From: an uncultured Saprospiraceae bacterium
GTDB taxonomy: Bacteria; Bacteroidota; Bacteroidia; Chitinophagales; Saprospiraceae
Assembly: GCA_937942465.1 (NCBI GenBank)
Contig: CALDEO010000261.1
Location: 1-15,836, forward strand
Length of the DNA: 15,836 nt
Direction of reading: 5' to 3'
Numbering within the stretch: the first letter of the stretch is position 1; each line of letters starts with the position of its first letter. Below the pieces are notes generated by a model. That model was not told the DNA's origin, did no database searches, and was given only the letters and a program-made list of their open reading frames with translations. Positions 1 to 7,282 of this stretch are shown here, in pieces. The translations under genes and the position numbers were made by a program.

Positions 1-45
1 CTAGGTAAACTAGCTGCAGAGACTCTATTGAAAACACTGAACTAG
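1..45 (+). CDS. C-terminal tail of a gene entering from upstream (partial)
   Basis: The first 14 codons read LGKLAAETLLKTLN and end at a TAG at 43-45. The reading is supported by a second copy at 1262-1306, which keeps the same frame and the same stop, with two synonymous and three amino-acid-changing codon differences. A terminator hairpin follows at 79-105, as expected after a gene end. Fourteen residues are too few to name a family, so no function is proposed. Confidence 0.55.
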   Translation, partial: LGKLAAETLLKTLN

Positions 46-78
46 AAAGCTCAAATAACATATACTATAAATTGTAAC

Positions 79-113
79 AAGGCTCTTCTTATCAAGAAGG
101 GCCTTTGTGTTTT
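79..113 (+). terminator. Intrinsic terminator after the upstream gene
   Basis: AAGGCTCTTCTT (79-90) pairs with AAGAAGGGCCTT (94-105) over 12 bp with one G-U pair and a three-base loop. A T-rich but interrupted tail follows (TTTGTGTTTTA). Confidence 0.75.
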
Positions 114-396
114 ATTGCTTGTAGTCTAGAGCAAGTATTACGGTTCATTATATGTTCTACGATTATCCACTCTTTTAAAAAAGTATATTATTAGACTTAA
201 AGTCGAATAAAGAACGCGAAGTCCCACAGAGCAACACAATTAATAGTTTGTAAACAGTAAAACATTTTTTATCTTAAAGCAGTACGATCGACTCATGTTA
301 GCAACGAGATAATAAGTACAAATTGCTAGACAGCTCACCTTGCTGACTTCCAATGAATCGATCGCAAAAACGGAACATTGACCAAAATAAATAACA
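114..396. other. Intergenic stretch before the DUF6624-like gene
   Basis: No ORF or clear TAnnTTTG promoter is visible. The only symmetry noted is a short palindrome, GACTTAAAGTC at 194-204. The promoter of the gene at 397 must lie here but I cannot place it. Confidence 0.5.
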
Positions 397-1245
397 ATGA
401 AAAAACGTGTGAAATCTACTTGTTACCTCTTATTATCCATGGTGTTGGTAATCATAATCTCTTGTACACCTGAGCAAAAAAATCAGGTACCTTCCAAGAC
501 TGAAGACATGTCGCAGGGCACCTACGATAAGTATGCGGGCTTACTGCGTGATGCGTACAAAACAAATGACAAATATGGTGCTGCTGTTCAACTTGCAAAT
601 CTAGATGCCGATCCTAAATTGGCTTTCAAATTATTGGACGAGGCTATAGAAGAGAATACCTCACTATGTGAAGATATCTACGAATCGTACTGGCTATATG
701 ATCATCATAACTTTGGTAAGAATTTAGTTTTACTAGATACGACCTTATTCAAACAATCTGTAACGTTATGCAATACACTCAGAACAGATATTTCTTATCC
801 TCAATATGCTGCAAATAAGTTGCAAGAAGCAAAGGATTTTGAAGCCAATAAGGTGATAGAAGATAGCACCAACTTCAACATTAAACTTGTCCGAGAACTA
901 GAGCAAATCCATAAAGATGATCAAGAAGTACGGAATCGATTGACTGCTAAAAACGTAACCCCACTAATGAAAGAAAAAATAAGCGAAGAGATGCAACTCA
1001 TTGACTCTCTCAACCTTATCAAAATTGATAACATATTTAAAATTCACGGTTATCCGAGTAGAGAACTTGTCGGTAAGGATAGCAACTTTACGCCAGCACT
1101 AGTCATACACCATAGCAATAGCCTAGCCACGAGATATAAGTATCTACCACTACTCGAGAAAGCCGTTGAAGATGGAGTATTATTCGATGGCACCCTCAAT
1201 ATGATCAAACGTAGAATCGATAATATGGAGTTAAATCTTAAATAA
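397..1245 (+). CDS. DUF6624-like lipoprotein
   Basis: A 282-residue protein with a lipoprotein signal: basic N-terminus, hydrophobic core and lipobox IISC, giving lipid-modified Cys23. It is therefore exported and probably anchored in the envelope. Residues about 40-160 are helical and unrecognised. The C-terminal part (about 165-278) resembles DUF6624 by pattern: an acidic DDQ followed by Arg (174-179), a D-x-x-N segment, HGYPSRELVG at 217-226, a paired His at 238-239, and a terminal basic helix. The function of that family is not known. The gene stands alone between the two copies of a gene-tail/terminator repeat, so it may have arrived or been duplicated with them. The family assignment is from memory of the motif. 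Confidence 0.85.
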   Translation: MKKRVKSTCYLLLSMVLVIIISCTPEQKNQVPSKTEDMSQGTYDKYAGLLRDAYKTNDKYGAAVQLANLDADPKLAFKLLDEAIEENTSLCEDIYESYWLYDHHNFGKNLVLLDTTLFKQSVTLCNTLRTDISYPQYAANKLQEAKDFEANKVIEDSTNFNIKLVRELEQIHKDDQEVRNRLTAKNVTPLMKEKISEEMQLIDSLNLIKIDNIFKIHGYPSRELVGKDSNFTPALVIHHSNSLATRYKYLPLLEKAVEDGVLFDGTLNMIKRRIDNMELNLK

Positions 1246-1261
1246 GATATAATCCGCTGAC

Positions 1262-1306
1262 CTAGGTAAACTAGCTACGAATACCCTACTGAAAACACTG
1301 AGCTAG
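1262..1306 (+). pseudogene. Orphan gene tail, second copy
   Basis: This 45-base segment encodes LGKLATNTLLKTLS and a TAG stop, matching the tail at 1-45. The same frame is closed upstream by TAA at 1250-1252, so the fragment can hold at most 17 codons and is not a gene. It starts 16 bases after the lipoprotein stop. It is best read as the end of a duplicated gene whose body is absent. Confidence 0.6.
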
Positions 1307-1335
1307 AAAGCTCTAATACATAAACGATATAACAC

Positions 1336-1371
1336 TAAAGCTCTTCTTATCAAGAAGGGCCTTTATGTTCT
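1336..1371 (+). terminator. Intrinsic terminator after the DUF6624-like gene
   Basis: The stem runs from 1337-1348 to 1352-1364 around a short loop and is nearly identical to the terminator at 79-105, but with one A-C mismatch. An outer pairing, ACACTAA (1332-1338) with TTAGTGT, may lengthen it. It probably ends transcription of the lipoprotein gene. Confidence 0.65.
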
Positions 1372-1505
1372 CTTAGTGTAGCCATAAGATTCTAGAATAG
1401 ACAAAAGTCCTTGACATCGGTAGAAATTCATCTCTTGAATATTTTCATTACCTTCCATCAAAATGAGCTCTGTAAGTAAGCACGTAGGATCAATAAACAA
1501 CGAAC

Positions 1506-2378
1506 ATGGAAAAGTCAGTTCCGGAAATATTCTTTAATAGATACAAAAACTTGGATGTTGAAGTGATGAACTTCACCCAGCTTTCGGAGAAGATCAATCA
1601 ATCAGGTATCCATAACCCACTTACTCCACATAGGATACAGTTCTATTTTATATTGATTGTTACTAAAAACACCTATACTCACTTTGTAGATTTTAAGTCT
1701 TACGAGTTAAGCGAAGGAAGTGCCATATTCGTATCCAAAAACCAGGTACATAATTTCACCCCTGAGCTAAAAAATGCAGAAGGTTTTTGCCTTGTTTTCA
1801 GTAGCCTATTTATCGAACATTACTACTTCACTTCAAATAGCATCAATTTAAACAGGTTATTCAATTATCATATCGAAACTCCTGTCATTCACGATAACTC
1901 AAATATAAAAAACGGCATTATAGATCTTGCACATCATATGTATGATGAGTACAGTATACCCAATGAATTTGCAAAATCTGAGATACTCCAACCACTCCTC
2001 CACATCTTACTTCTCAAAGCCGAACGAACAAAACAAGTCAAAGGCAGCACTAAGATCCATTGGTTAGAGATATTCAGTTCATTCAAAAACTTACTTGAAC
2101 AAGAGTATGTAAATACGCGAAATTCAAGACTTTATGCTACCAAGTTGCTGATATCCTATAAGTTCCTCAATGATGTTGTCAAAGAACTCACGGGTAAAAC
2201 GGTAAAGGCATTTATTGATGATTATGTAATAATAGAGATCAAGCGTTTTTTGGTTTCTACTTCATTATCTGTTAAGGAGATTAGTTACAAAACTGGGTTT
2301 GAAGAACCCACCAATATGATAAAATTCTTTAAGAAAAACACCAACACAACCCCACTCCACTTTAGGCAAGACAACTAG
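1506..2378 (+). CDS. AraC-family transcriptional regulator
   Basis: A 290-residue DNA-binding regulator. The N-terminal part (about 15-110) has the cupin-like pattern of AraC sensor domains, including YELSEGSAIFVSKNQVHNF at 66-84 (small-ligand pocket, then a His near the end of a strand). Residues about 190-288 form the AraC/XylS double helix-turn-helix. The second helix-turn-helix is the clearest part: SVKEISYKTGF at 254-264, then the usual FxxFFKK(x)xxxTPxxFR ending. The ligand cannot be told from the sequence. It precedes the envelope enzyme cluster, with a separate promoter at 2419-2449 in between, so it may control that cluster; this is inferred from position only. Confidence 0.92.
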   Translation: MEKSVPEIFFNRYKNLDVEVMNFTQLSEKINQSGIHNPLTPHRIQFYFILIVTKNTYTHFVDFKSYELSEGSAIFVSKNQVHNFTPELKNAEGFCLVFSSLFIEHYYFTSNSINLNRLFNYHIETPVIHDNSNIKNGIIDLAHHMYDEYSIPNEFAKSEILQPLLHILLLKAERTKQVKGSTKIHWLEIFSSFKNLLEQEYVNTRNSRLYATKLLISYKFLNDVVKELTGKTVKAFIDDYVIIEIKRFLVSTSLSVKEISYKTGFEEPTNMIKFFKKNTNTTPLHFRQDN

Positions 2379-2418
2379 CCTCGGTTACACTTTTACCATT
2401 TATGTTCTCATTTTGATA

Positions 2419-2449
2419 TTGTTAGCACCTGCAATCTGCTGTAGATTTG
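2419..2449 (+). promoter_or_regulatory. Bacteroidota-type promoter for the membrane-protein/SnoaL operon
   Basis: TTG at 2419-2421, a 20-base spacer and TAGATTTG at 2442-2449 match the TTG-N19-21-TAnnTTTG consensus. Transcription would begin near 2456, leaving a leader of about 185 bases before 2642. Confidence 0.65.
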
Positions 2450-2473
2450 TAGTATTAATTTAACAAAGCCAAA

Positions 2474-2506
2474 ATGATGAAGTACTTAAGCCTAATATAT
2501 TCCTGA
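2474..2506 (+). CDS. Possible leader peptide (10 aa)
   Basis: A short ORF, MMKYLSLIYS, lies in the long leader downstream of the 2442 promoter box. An AGGAG-preceded ATG with only three codons follows at 2515-2526. Either could be chance. No attenuator hairpin was found between here and 2642. Confidence 0.2.
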   Translation: MMKYLSLIYS

Positions 2507-2641
2507 CAAAGGAGATGACTCATTAAGAAAGTTATTGCATCTCAATATCAATACAAAAGATACCAATAACCAGATAACGAAGCATCGTATATAGCTAACA
2601 GTACAGAGTTCAATGCGGACTACAAATTTGAATTTCAGAAT

Positions 2642-3046
2642 ATGGATAAGCAGATAAAAATCCCAATGTGGATCAACTTATTCGGTGGCATGCTAGCAAT
2701 CTTTGGATTGTGCTTAGGTGTATTAGGATACATCCAACCTGACCTAGTCATACCAGGATTTACAGAAGATACCAATGCTCATAATATGGCGATATGGATG
2801 ACCTCCGCTCGTAATATTGCAATGGGAGTAGTCATGATCTATGCCTTACTATCTAAGAATCCTGCATTGATTGGACTAGCATTCTTGATGAGATTGGTGA
2901 CTGAGTTTTTTGACATGTTCGGTACTGCTGCATCAGACATTATGGGTATGCCATCTGCAGTCATATACGCCGTATACATACTACTGTTTATTACACCAGA
3001 AATACTGGCAATTATCAAAATGAAATCCTTGCTTAACAAACAATAA
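2642..3046 (+). CDS. Small four-helix membrane protein, unknown
   Basis: A 134-residue protein with four likely membrane segments at about 10-31, 54-70, 74-90 and 105-127. Conserved-looking polar points are SARNIAMG (55-62) at the start of the second helix and RLVTEFFD (84-91) between the third and fourth. This arrangement is seen in small DUF-class membrane proteins of Bacteroidota, but I cannot name the family. It is the first gene after the 2442 promoter box. The next gene starts 40 bases downstream with no terminator between, so the two are probably co-transcribed. It may be a membrane partner of the lipoproteins encoded downstream. Confidence 0.8.
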   Translation: MDKQIKIPMWINLFGGMLAIFGLCLGVLGYIQPDLVIPGFTEDTNAHNMAIWMTSARNIAMGVVMIYALLSKNPALIGLAFLMRLVTEFFDMFGTAASDIMGMPSAVIYAVYILLFITPEILAIIKMKSLLNKQ

Positions 3047-3086
3047 CTCCTAATACTTTTAACCAACTAAATACAATTTTAAAAAT

Positions 3087-4574
3087 ATGAAATACACATT
3101 ACTCTTGGCTTGTATCGGCTTAATGCTTACAAGTTGTACCTCTAGCAAAAACAATATGGAGATACCTCAAAAATCATCAACTATGAAAGATATGACTATC
3201 ATGGAAGTCACGAGTTTCAACATCAACAAAGGTGTCAACTCAATGGACTTTAGCAAAAGAGATTTACAAGTACAAAACGACTTCACAAGTAAGCAACCGG
3301 GATTTATCAAACGTCAAAGTGGAATCAATGAAAAAGGTGAATACGTTGTAGTTGTTTTCTGGAAGAAAATGGCTGATGCAGAAGCTTCGATGGGTAAGTT
3401 TATGACCGACGCATCTGTTGCTGATTATGCTGCCATGATCGACGGACCTACTATGAAGATGGCTCGATACACAATGGATAAGCCATTTGACGCAGACAAG
3501 AGTCAATTTATAGAAATCATGACTTTTGATGTAGCCCCAGGGACAGACATCAAGAAGTTTGACATGCTTAATCAAAGAGTTGAAACTGACTTTACGAGCA
3601 AAAGAGATGGTTTTTTACAAAGACTAACAGGTGTTAACGATAATGGCAGACAGGCCGTTGCAGTGTACTGGGCAAGTAAAGAGTTATCAGATGCTTCATT
3701 GAAGCCATTTATGTCAGCTCCTATAGCTGGACAGTTTATGGGTATGATGGACCAATCATCTATGGCTATGGGACGATATCAAACATTAACCTCAATAAAA
3801 AGCAGTATGGAATTATCAAAAAAAGATAAAGTAGTAGCTCTACTCAATAGTTTTAACACAGGTGATCAGACACCAATCTCTTATATCAATCCTACTAAAT
3901 ACATCCAACATAACTTAGGTGTTGCTGATGGCTTAGCTGGTTTTGGAGCAGTGATGCAACATGCACCTCCAGGAGGATTCAAGGCGAATGTGATCCGTGC
4001 ATTTGAGGACGGTGAGTATGTATTCACACATACAGAGTATGACTTCTATGGTCCTAAAGCAGGTTTTGATGTATTCAGATTTGAAAATGGTCAGATCGTA
4101 GAACACTGGGATAACTTACTAGAAGTACAAAAGCCTAACCCAAGTGGTAGAACACAATTTGATGGAGCAACGAAGATCACTGATCTTGATAAGACTGAAG
4201 CCAATAAAAAAGTAGCTAAAGACTTTATAACGAATGTGCTACTAAATCACCAAATGGATAAATTGACGACTTACATCAATCCTACCAACTATATCCAACA
4301 CAACCCTGCTGTTGCGGATGGTTTAGATGGATTTGGAGCAGCAATGAAATATTTTGCTGACAACGGATTGGTAATGGAATACACAAAACTTCATAAAGTA
4401 CTAGGACAAGGAAACTTTGTCCTGACGATGAGTGAAGGTAAGTTTGGTAAAGGTGAGCATACGGCATTCTATGATCTTTTCAGAATGGAAAATGGTCAGA
4501 TCGTAGAACACTGGGATGTAATAGCACCGATCCCTGCGGAGTCAGATTGGAAAAATACCAATGGCAAGTTCTAA
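3087..4574 (+). CDS. Lipoprotein with two ABM-like and two SnoaL-like domains
   Basis: A 495-residue exported lipoprotein; the signal peptide ends in lipobox LTSC with Cys17. Four domains follow. Two ferredoxin-fold ABM (antibiotic biosynthesis monooxygenase)-like repeats lie at about 36-128 and 139-232, each with a DFTSKxxGFxxRxxG segment (65-79 and 168-182). Two SnoaL-like domains lie at about 244-347 and 372-483, each with YIQHNxxVADGxxGF (273 and 403) and ENGQIVEHWD (333 and 469). SnoaL-like folds include polyketide cyclases and aldol-type enzymes, with His and Asp as likely catalytic residues; ABM folds include cofactor-free oxygenases and heme-degrading proteins. The substrate is unknown. 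The four-domain fusion on a lipid anchor is unusual to me. Neighbours are the small membrane protein upstream and a methyltransferase downstream. Confidence 0.88.
   Translation: MKYTLLLACIGLMLTSCTSSKNNMEIPQKSSTMKDMTIMEVTSFNINKGVNSMDFSKRDLQVQNDFTSKQPGFIKRQSGINEKGEYVVVVFWKKMADAEASMGKFMTDASVADYAAMIDGPTMKMARYTMDKPFDADKSQFIEIMTFDVAPGTDIKKFDMLNQRVETDFTSKRDGFLQRLTGVNDNGRQAVAVYWASKELSDASLKPFMSAPIAGQFMGMMDQSSMAMGRYQTLTSIKSSMELSKKDKVVALLNSFNTGDQTPISYINPTKYIQHNLGVADGLAGFGAVMQHAPPGGFKANVIRAFEDGEYVFTHTEYDFYGPKAGFDVFRFENGQIVEHWDNLLEVQKPNPSGRTQFDGATKITDLDKTEANKKVAKDFITNVLLNHQMDKLTTYINPTNYIQHNPAVADGLDGFGAAMKYFADNGLVMEYTKLHKVLGQGNFVLTMSEGKFGKGEHTAFYDLFRMENGQIVEHWDVIAPIPAESDWKNTNGKF
4083..4112 (+). repeat. 30-bp exact internal repeat, SnoaL domain 1
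   Basis: This stretch, encoding ENGQIVEHWD, is identical base for base to 4488-4517 in the second SnoaL domain, including every synonymous position. The surrounding domain sequence is much more diverged. Confidence 0.9.
4488..4517 (+). repeat. 30-bp exact internal repeat, SnoaL domain 2
   Basis: Partner of 4083-4112, 405 bases downstream and in the same frame. It covers the ENGQIVEHWD motif of the second SnoaL domain. Confidence 0.9.
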
Positions 4575-4666
4575 TAGTACCAATCTCCATTTATGATACC
4601 CCAATAGTTTTTAGAATTATACTACATAATTTAAGACATTAAAAACACCCTTATTATTTACACCCA

Positions 4667-4705
4667 GAGAGGAATATCGGCATTCTTGGTATTCCTCTCA
4701 TTTTA
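4667..4705 (+). terminator. Strong hairpin before the methyltransferase gene
   Basis: GAGAGGAATA (4667-4676) and TATTCCTCTC (4690-4699) form a perfect 10-bp stem with a 13-base loop, followed by ATTTTAAAAAA. It reads as a terminator for the lipoprotein gene, though the T run is short. It ends 16 bases before the ATG at 4716, so it could instead affect translation of that gene. Confidence 0.6.
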
Positions 4706-4715
4706 AAAAATCACT

Positions 4716-5342
4716 ATGAACATTTCACAACAAAATCAAATAGAATCAACCTTAGTACATTTATTTAATGACTCTAAGTATGATATGCTTAAAGCAATGA
4801 AAGGCATGGCCAAAAGTGCATTCAGACCTGTACAACCAGCAGATCTTAAAAATGTATACCTATCGATATCAAAAGAACAAGGTGAAGACCTAGTAGCGTT
4901 AATCAAAAATAATAACATCCAGAACATCGTAGAATTTGGGACTTCATTTGGTATATCTGCTCTATACCTAGCACTCGGAGCACTACAGACCAAAGGGAGT
5001 ATCATCACTACAGAACTCATCGAGTCTAAAGCCGAAAAAGCAATCGAAAACTTTAAACTAGCTGGTGTAAATGAGCTTATCGAAGTCAGAGTAGGTAATG
5101 CATTAGAGACATTGAAAGATCATAACTACCCTATCGATCTGTTGTTACTCGATGGATGGAAAGACCTATATCTTCCACTTTTCCAAATGCTCGAACATAC
5201 TTATCACAAGGATACAATCATCTATGTAGACAATGCAGACATGGCACAAACTCAAGTATTTTTAAAAACGATCAGTCGTAATGAAAAGTACAAATTTGAA
5301 TCCATTTTTGGAGGTAAAGCGGTCTTAGTTACTATAAAGTAA
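4716..5342 (+). CDS. O-methyltransferase-like SAM-dependent enzyme
   Basis: A 208-residue soluble protein with the class I methyltransferase fold, closest in pattern to the catechol/caffeoyl-CoA O-methyltransferase group. Motif I is VEFGTSFGIS at 72-81 (SAM-binding loop); the acidic residue after strand 2 is Glu100 in ITTELI; GNALETL lies at 127-133; and DLLLLDGWK at 141-149 supplies the usual Asp that may hold metal or substrate. YVDNAD at 170-175 matches the later metal-site motif (D-N/D). No signal peptide is present, so it acts in the cytoplasm. It is flanked by two SnoaL lipoprotein genes, which suggests a shared small-molecule pathway. The acceptor is unknown; a hydroxylated aromatic compound is a family-based guess. 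Confidence 0.85.
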   Translation: MNISQQNQIESTLVHLFNDSKYDMLKAMKGMAKSAFRPVQPADLKNVYLSISKEQGEDLVALIKNNNIQNIVEFGTSFGISALYLALGALQTKGSIITTELIESKAEKAIENFKLAGVNELIEVRVGNALETLKDHNYPIDLLLLDGWKDLYLPLFQMLEHTYHKDTIIYVDNADMAQTQVFLKTISRNEKYKFESIFGGKAVLVTIK

Positions 5343-5382
5343 TCTCGGTTTTAACTTTAAATATATAACTCATATCAAGAAG

Positions 5383-6255
5383 ATGATACTACCTACACAG
5401 ATCAACTATTTAAGCTGCTTGCTAGGTGTCATTTGTCTGATCGGAGTTACAAGTTGTTCTAAGAAAGTAATATACAGTGCCCCTGTTGCACTGTCACAGG
5501 AGTACATATCAGACCTCTCCACGGAAAAACAAATGGCTTATCAATTTGTAACCGCTGCTAAGAACAATGACCATATACTCGATACCCTTTTAAGTGATGA
5601 CTTTTTGAGTTACGACCAGCACTGGGGCGGCCAGAAAAAAGCATTCACAACAATAAGAAACACTGATTCTAGCTTTACGCAAATACACCCAATACGGATA
5701 TTACAGGACGACTCATTAGTTGCCGTACATAGCCGTATGCTTGGAGATACCTTGCGATTTAGATGGGATATTGTAGAGATCAAGCAACAAGAAATACAGA
5801 AACACTGGAGTAATGTCCATGATTCCATTGGGCTCAACCCCGATAAACATTCGGAGATTGATGGTCCGACGATATCTAATCAAATAGCAAAGACTGACAC
5901 CAATCGTGCCTTAGTAAAACGATTTGTCGATCAATGTCTAATACGTGAAGATGGTGGCGCTATCAAGTTTTTCAACTTTGGCTTATACATACAGCACAAC
6001 CGTCATGTAGGTGATGGCGTAAGCGGTCTAGCATGGGAGATTGTCAAAATGAAACTCCGCGGTGGTTCTCTCAAGTTTGAAGATAACTACCATGTCATAG
6101 CCGAGGGCGACCTAGTGCTCAGCGCCAGCGAAGGGTATGTAGATGGACATAAAGTCGCTTTTTATGATCTATTTCGTATAGATCAAAGCAAAATTGTAGA
6201 ACACTGGGACATCATTGCGCCGATCGATAATTTTTTAAACCTACCCAATAAATAA
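5383..6255 (+). CDS. SnoaL-like lipoprotein, two domains
   Basis: A 290-residue exported lipoprotein with lipobox VTSC and Cys25. The C-terminal SnoaL-like domain (about 174-283) is well kept: YIQHNxxVGDGxxG at 202-215 and IVEHWDIIAPI at 271-281, closely matching the second SnoaL domain of the protein at 3087-4574. The N-terminal region (about 47-150) looks like a worn SnoaL repeat: a QKHWSNVHDS segment at 139-148 stands where EHWD is expected, and the YIQHN motif is lost. Only 40 bases separate it from the methyltransferase gene, so they probably share a transcript. It is likely a paralogue arising from the same domain duplication. Confidence 0.88.
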   Translation: MILPTQINYLSCLLGVICLIGVTSCSKKVIYSAPVALSQEYISDLSTEKQMAYQFVTAAKNNDHILDTLLSDDFLSYDQHWGGQKKAFTTIRNTDSSFTQIHPIRILQDDSLVAVHSRMLGDTLRFRWDIVEIKQQEIQKHWSNVHDSIGLNPDKHSEIDGPTISNQIAKTDTNRALVKRFVDQCLIREDGGAIKFFNFGLYIQHNRHVGDGVSGLAWEIVKMKLRGGSLKFEDNYHVIAEGDLVLSASEGYVDGHKVAFYDLFRIDQSKIVEHWDIIAPIDNFLNLPNK

Positions 6256-6322
6256 CTTCTAAAGTTACACTCCTCATATAGAAGTATTTGCGGTCAATTA
6301 TTAGAACTAAAATCAGTTAGAT

Positions 6323-6940
6323 ATGAATTTTGTAAAACGAAACTACGGTTGGATCATAGTAACCATATTGGCGATACTCCCTTTAATTATTGTTTTCGGT
6401 ATGATCAACATTGATTTATCCGACGGTCTATCTATTACATTTGATAAAGGCCCAGGCTCAGAATCTACGCTAGATATGCTCTATCATGTCACGGGAGAGT
6501 TTGCCATTAGATGGATGACATTAGTACTCAGTTGCACCCCGTTCTTTATAATATTCGGAGTTACCAATCTCTATGTAAGACAAGCCATGGGTATCTCGAC
6601 TGCTATTTGGAGTTTTCTACATTTTATCATTTTCTTACTAGCCGAAGGATTTATAGAGACATTCACACAAGTCAACTATGTAGTGGGTTTGATCGCAATA
6701 TTGATACTGATACCCTTATTCTTTACATCAAATAGAAAATCAATGAAACGCTTACGTACAGGGTGGAAAAAACTTCAGACCTTCTCCTATGCAGCTATAT
6801 TCTTAAGTCTTTTACATGTTGCTATCTTGGATAAAGCATGGTTGTTCTATACGATCATAGTTGGTCTTGGTTTTATCATCAGAATACCAGCAATCAAACA
6901 CAAGTTGATCGCTTTCAGAACTCAATCGGCCAAACCATAA
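6323..6940 (+). CDS. MsrQ / ferric-reductase-like membrane protein
   Basis: A 205-residue protein with about six membrane segments, similar in layout to MsrQ, the heme-b membrane partner of the periplasmic methionine-sulfoxide reductase MsrP. Matching features are GEFAIRWMTLVLSCTPF at 58-74 (family pattern GxxAlrxLlxxLxxTP), a short amphipathic stretch with VRQAMG at 85-90 where MsrQ has RRxxG, and three positions that carry His in E. coli MsrQ. Here His100 and His165 are kept, but the middle one (expected in an LHRL-like motif) is Gln152 in KKLQTF. No msrP gene is adjacent. It sits 67 bases after the SnoaL lipoprotein gene, so it may supply electrons to envelope enzymes of the cluster; that role is inferred. 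Confidence 0.75.
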   Translation: MNFVKRNYGWIIVTILAILPLIIVFGMINIDLSDGLSITFDKGPGSESTLDMLYHVTGEFAIRWMTLVLSCTPFFIIFGVTNLYVRQAMGISTAIWSFLHFIIFLLAEGFIETFTQVNYVVGLIAILILIPLFFTSNRKSMKRLRTGWKKLQTFSYAAIFLSLLHVAILDKAWLFYTIIVGLGFIIRIPAIKHKLIAFRTQSAKP

Positions 6941-7282
6941 TATGAAGCCAACAACAATGTAATAGGACCGATTATACCTAGTCCAACTATTAACTTAAGG
7001 ATACGCGTTAATTCAATCTACTTAGTTGTCTTCACAACAACAGAGTCCTCATCCATTCATAATGTGTAATTCCTATGTTTTTAAATTATTTTCTGACAGC
7101 AACGATCTAATTATTTCTTTTTCGTACTTTAAAGAATCATAAGTAAGTTGATTTGATTGTTATCAATAATCCAATAATTGTTGTGAAGCTATTATGGATT
7201 ATATAAAAACGCATCTCCTACACTTATGGCTATGAAGTAATCTCATAGCGCATCATTTTCAGCATCAATTAAGTGTTTCATT
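6941..7282. other. Intergenic stretch before the Nramp-like gene
   Basis: No convincing gene lies here. A 26-codon ORF at 7062-7142 is probably chance. The clearest structure is the inverted repeat at 7166-7202. A TACTTTAA near 7125 is a weak match to the Bacteroidota -7 element. Confidence 0.5.
7166..7202. promoter_or_regulatory. Inverted repeat upstream of the Nramp-like gene
   Basis: ATAATCCA (7166-7173) and TGGATTAT (7195-7202) are perfect complements. Inner bases (ATAAT and ATTA) may extend the stem with one bulge. The site is AT-rich and lies 80 bases before the start codon, so it could be an operator or an RNA stem; no regulator is identified. Confidence 0.35.

Larger units (their letters stand above)
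1..113. repeat. Direct repeat copy 1: gene tail plus terminator
   Basis: This block matches 1262-1371. The alignment begins with the gene tail (offset 1261 bases) and ends in a 25-base identical stretch over the terminator (82-106 against 1340-1364, offset 1258). The middle is diverged and carries small indels. The copy may extend upstream beyond the window. Confidence 0.8.
1262..1371. repeat. Direct repeat copy 2: gene tail plus terminator
   Basis: This is the partner of the repeat at 1-113. In this copy, GAGCT and AGCTC around 1301-1314 form a perfect five-base-pair hairpin with loop AGAA. Copy 1 has one mismatch at that place. Confidence 0.8.

Noticed and set aside
1300..1320. GAGCTAGAAA hairpin resembling a CRISPR guide-RNA scaffold fragment
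   Set aside because: Only about ten bases match, there is no repeat array or Cas gene, and it belongs to the diverged gene-tail repeat.
6255..6285. ACTTCTA/TAGAAGT inverted repeat after the second SnoaL gene as a terminator
   Set aside because: The stem is seven weak pairs with a 17-base loop and no T run follows; it may be chance.
7062..7142. 26-codon ORF upstream of the Nramp-like gene
   Set aside because: No supporting signal; AT-rich sequence gives such frames by chance.
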